From positions 1 to 64,000 of the forward strand of contig NZ_JACIGI010000012.1 in the NCBI RefSeq assembly GCF_014197795.1: DNA of 64,000 nucleotides. Reading direction: 5' to 3'. The notes beneath the pieces were generated by a model. That model ran no database searches. It worked only from the letters and a program-made list of their open reading frames with translations, and had not been told where the DNA came from. This stretch comes from Roseospira goensis (GTDB lineage: Bacteria; Pseudomonadota; Alphaproteobacteria; Rhodospirillales; Rhodospirillaceae). The position numbers and the translations under genes are program-made. Positions 63,767-64,000 of the stretch are shown one piece after another (positions within the stretch are counted from its first letter, which is position 1; every line of letters begins with the position of its first letter).

Positions 63767-64000
63767 GGCGTGCCGCCGCCTCCCCGGCCCGCCGGCCAAA
63801 CACCGCGCAGACCGTCAGGGCGGTTCCCGACAGATATCGGCCGCCGAGCACGGCCGGGGCCATGATCATGCCGGCGGCAAACAGACCCGGCACAGGGGCG
63901 CCGCACCGGTCAAGCACCCGCCCGTCGGGGTCCACCCGCACGCCGAGCCCGGTGAAGGTGATCCCGGGGCGGATGGACAGCACATGCCAGGGCGGCCCGC
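63753..64000 (-). CDS. TcuA/CobZ N-terminal-like FAD protein (partial, 3' end only)
   Basis: Open to the window edge: 82 residues of the C-terminal part, including HVLSIRPGITFTGLGVRVDP, VPGLFAAGMIMAPAVLGGRY and LSGTALTVCAVFGRRAGEAA. This matches the C-terminal end of FAD-binding-2 proteins such as tricarballylate dehydrogenase TcuA. A GTG at 63983 is not the true start because the homology continues upstream (GPPWH). It overlaps the tcuB-like gene by 14 bp. With TcuB it probably forms a two-subunit CobZ. Confidence 0.85.
   Translation of the reverse strand, partial: GPPWHVLSIRPGITFTGLGVRVDPDGRVLDRCGAPVPGLFAAGMIMAPAVLGGRYLSGTALTVCAVFGRRAGEAAARHAHA

Overview
The window is GC-rich chromosomal DNA from an alphaproteobacterium, most likely a member of the Rhodospirillales. 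The evidence is the gene content: DUF2336 and DUF2783 proteins, an ATP12-type assembly factor, an NDUFS4-like complex I subunit, a pyruvate dehydrogenase E1 beta with its own lipoyl domain, the short form of ProRS, FnrL-type regulation of cbb3 oxidase assembly, and a CobZ-like step in cobalamin synthesis. The genus cannot be read from the sequence. Almost all genes are compact, often with 4-bp ATGA overlaps, and only a few intergenic gaps exceed 300 bp.

Layout. 1-3.4 kb: the tail of an IS3-type transposase, then an overlapping GGDEF / DUF2336 pair. 3.5-9.1 kb: a COQ8-like ABC1 kinase, then an FNR-type regulator with a perfect FNR box in front of it, next to the cbb3 oxidase assembly genes ccoH-ccoI-ccoS. 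9.3-14.6 kb: rpsT, an enoyl-CoA hydratase, a small exported protein and mutM on the minus strand, divergent from ubiE-ubiB. 14.7-19.3 kb: trpB-trpA-accD-folC. 19.3-24.4 kb: ABC-F ATPase uup, a universal stress protein, an alpha/beta hydrolase and a CIA30 protein. 24.4-25.1 kb: a gene-free stretch with a long inverted repeat and a candidate minus-strand small RNA. 25.1-32.2 kb: accessory genes, namely a GH114-like protein with C-terminal repeats, an APH-like/P-loop kinase fusion, a LapG-like periplasmic protease, a GAF histidine kinase and small hypotheticals. 32.2-39.5 kb: proS, lolC-lolD, an ATP12 homologue and a large AsmA protein. 39.5-40.5 kb: an intergenic region with two homologous minus-strand small-RNA candidates.

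40.5-48.4 kb: gamma-glutamylcyclotransferase, DUF192, FtsB, pdhA-pdhB-pdhC, a Nudix hydrolase, an unusual two-gene unit (caspase/CHAT-like protein plus small membrane protein), tRNA-Pro(TGG) and an NDUFS4-like subunit. 48.4-52.9 kb: a hypothetical, DUF2783 plus an FAD monooxygenase behind a double-dyad operator, a PilZ protein and ruvX. 53.0-56.3 kb: gatC-gatA-gatB. 56.4-64 kb: cobalamin genes, cobF-cobL (minus), cobH-cobI-cbiG/cobJ (plus), and cobK with tcuB- and tcuA-like genes (minus). The last two are probably a split CobZ taking the place of CobG; the tcuA-like gene runs off the right edge.

The most noteworthy items are: (i) the caspase-like plus membrane-protein pair at 46.8-47.8 kb; (ii) tandem homologous sRNA candidates with exposed anti-Shine-Dalgarno CCUCCC segments at 39.9-40.3 kb, and a third structured sRNA candidate at 24.6 kb; (iii) a family of extragenic palindromes that repeatedly sit flush against the 3' ends of transcription units; (iv) the split CobZ and CbiG-CobJ fusion; and (v) a MutM whose fourth zinc-finger cysteine is an arginine. 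All of this was read by eye. No homology search or folding program was run.
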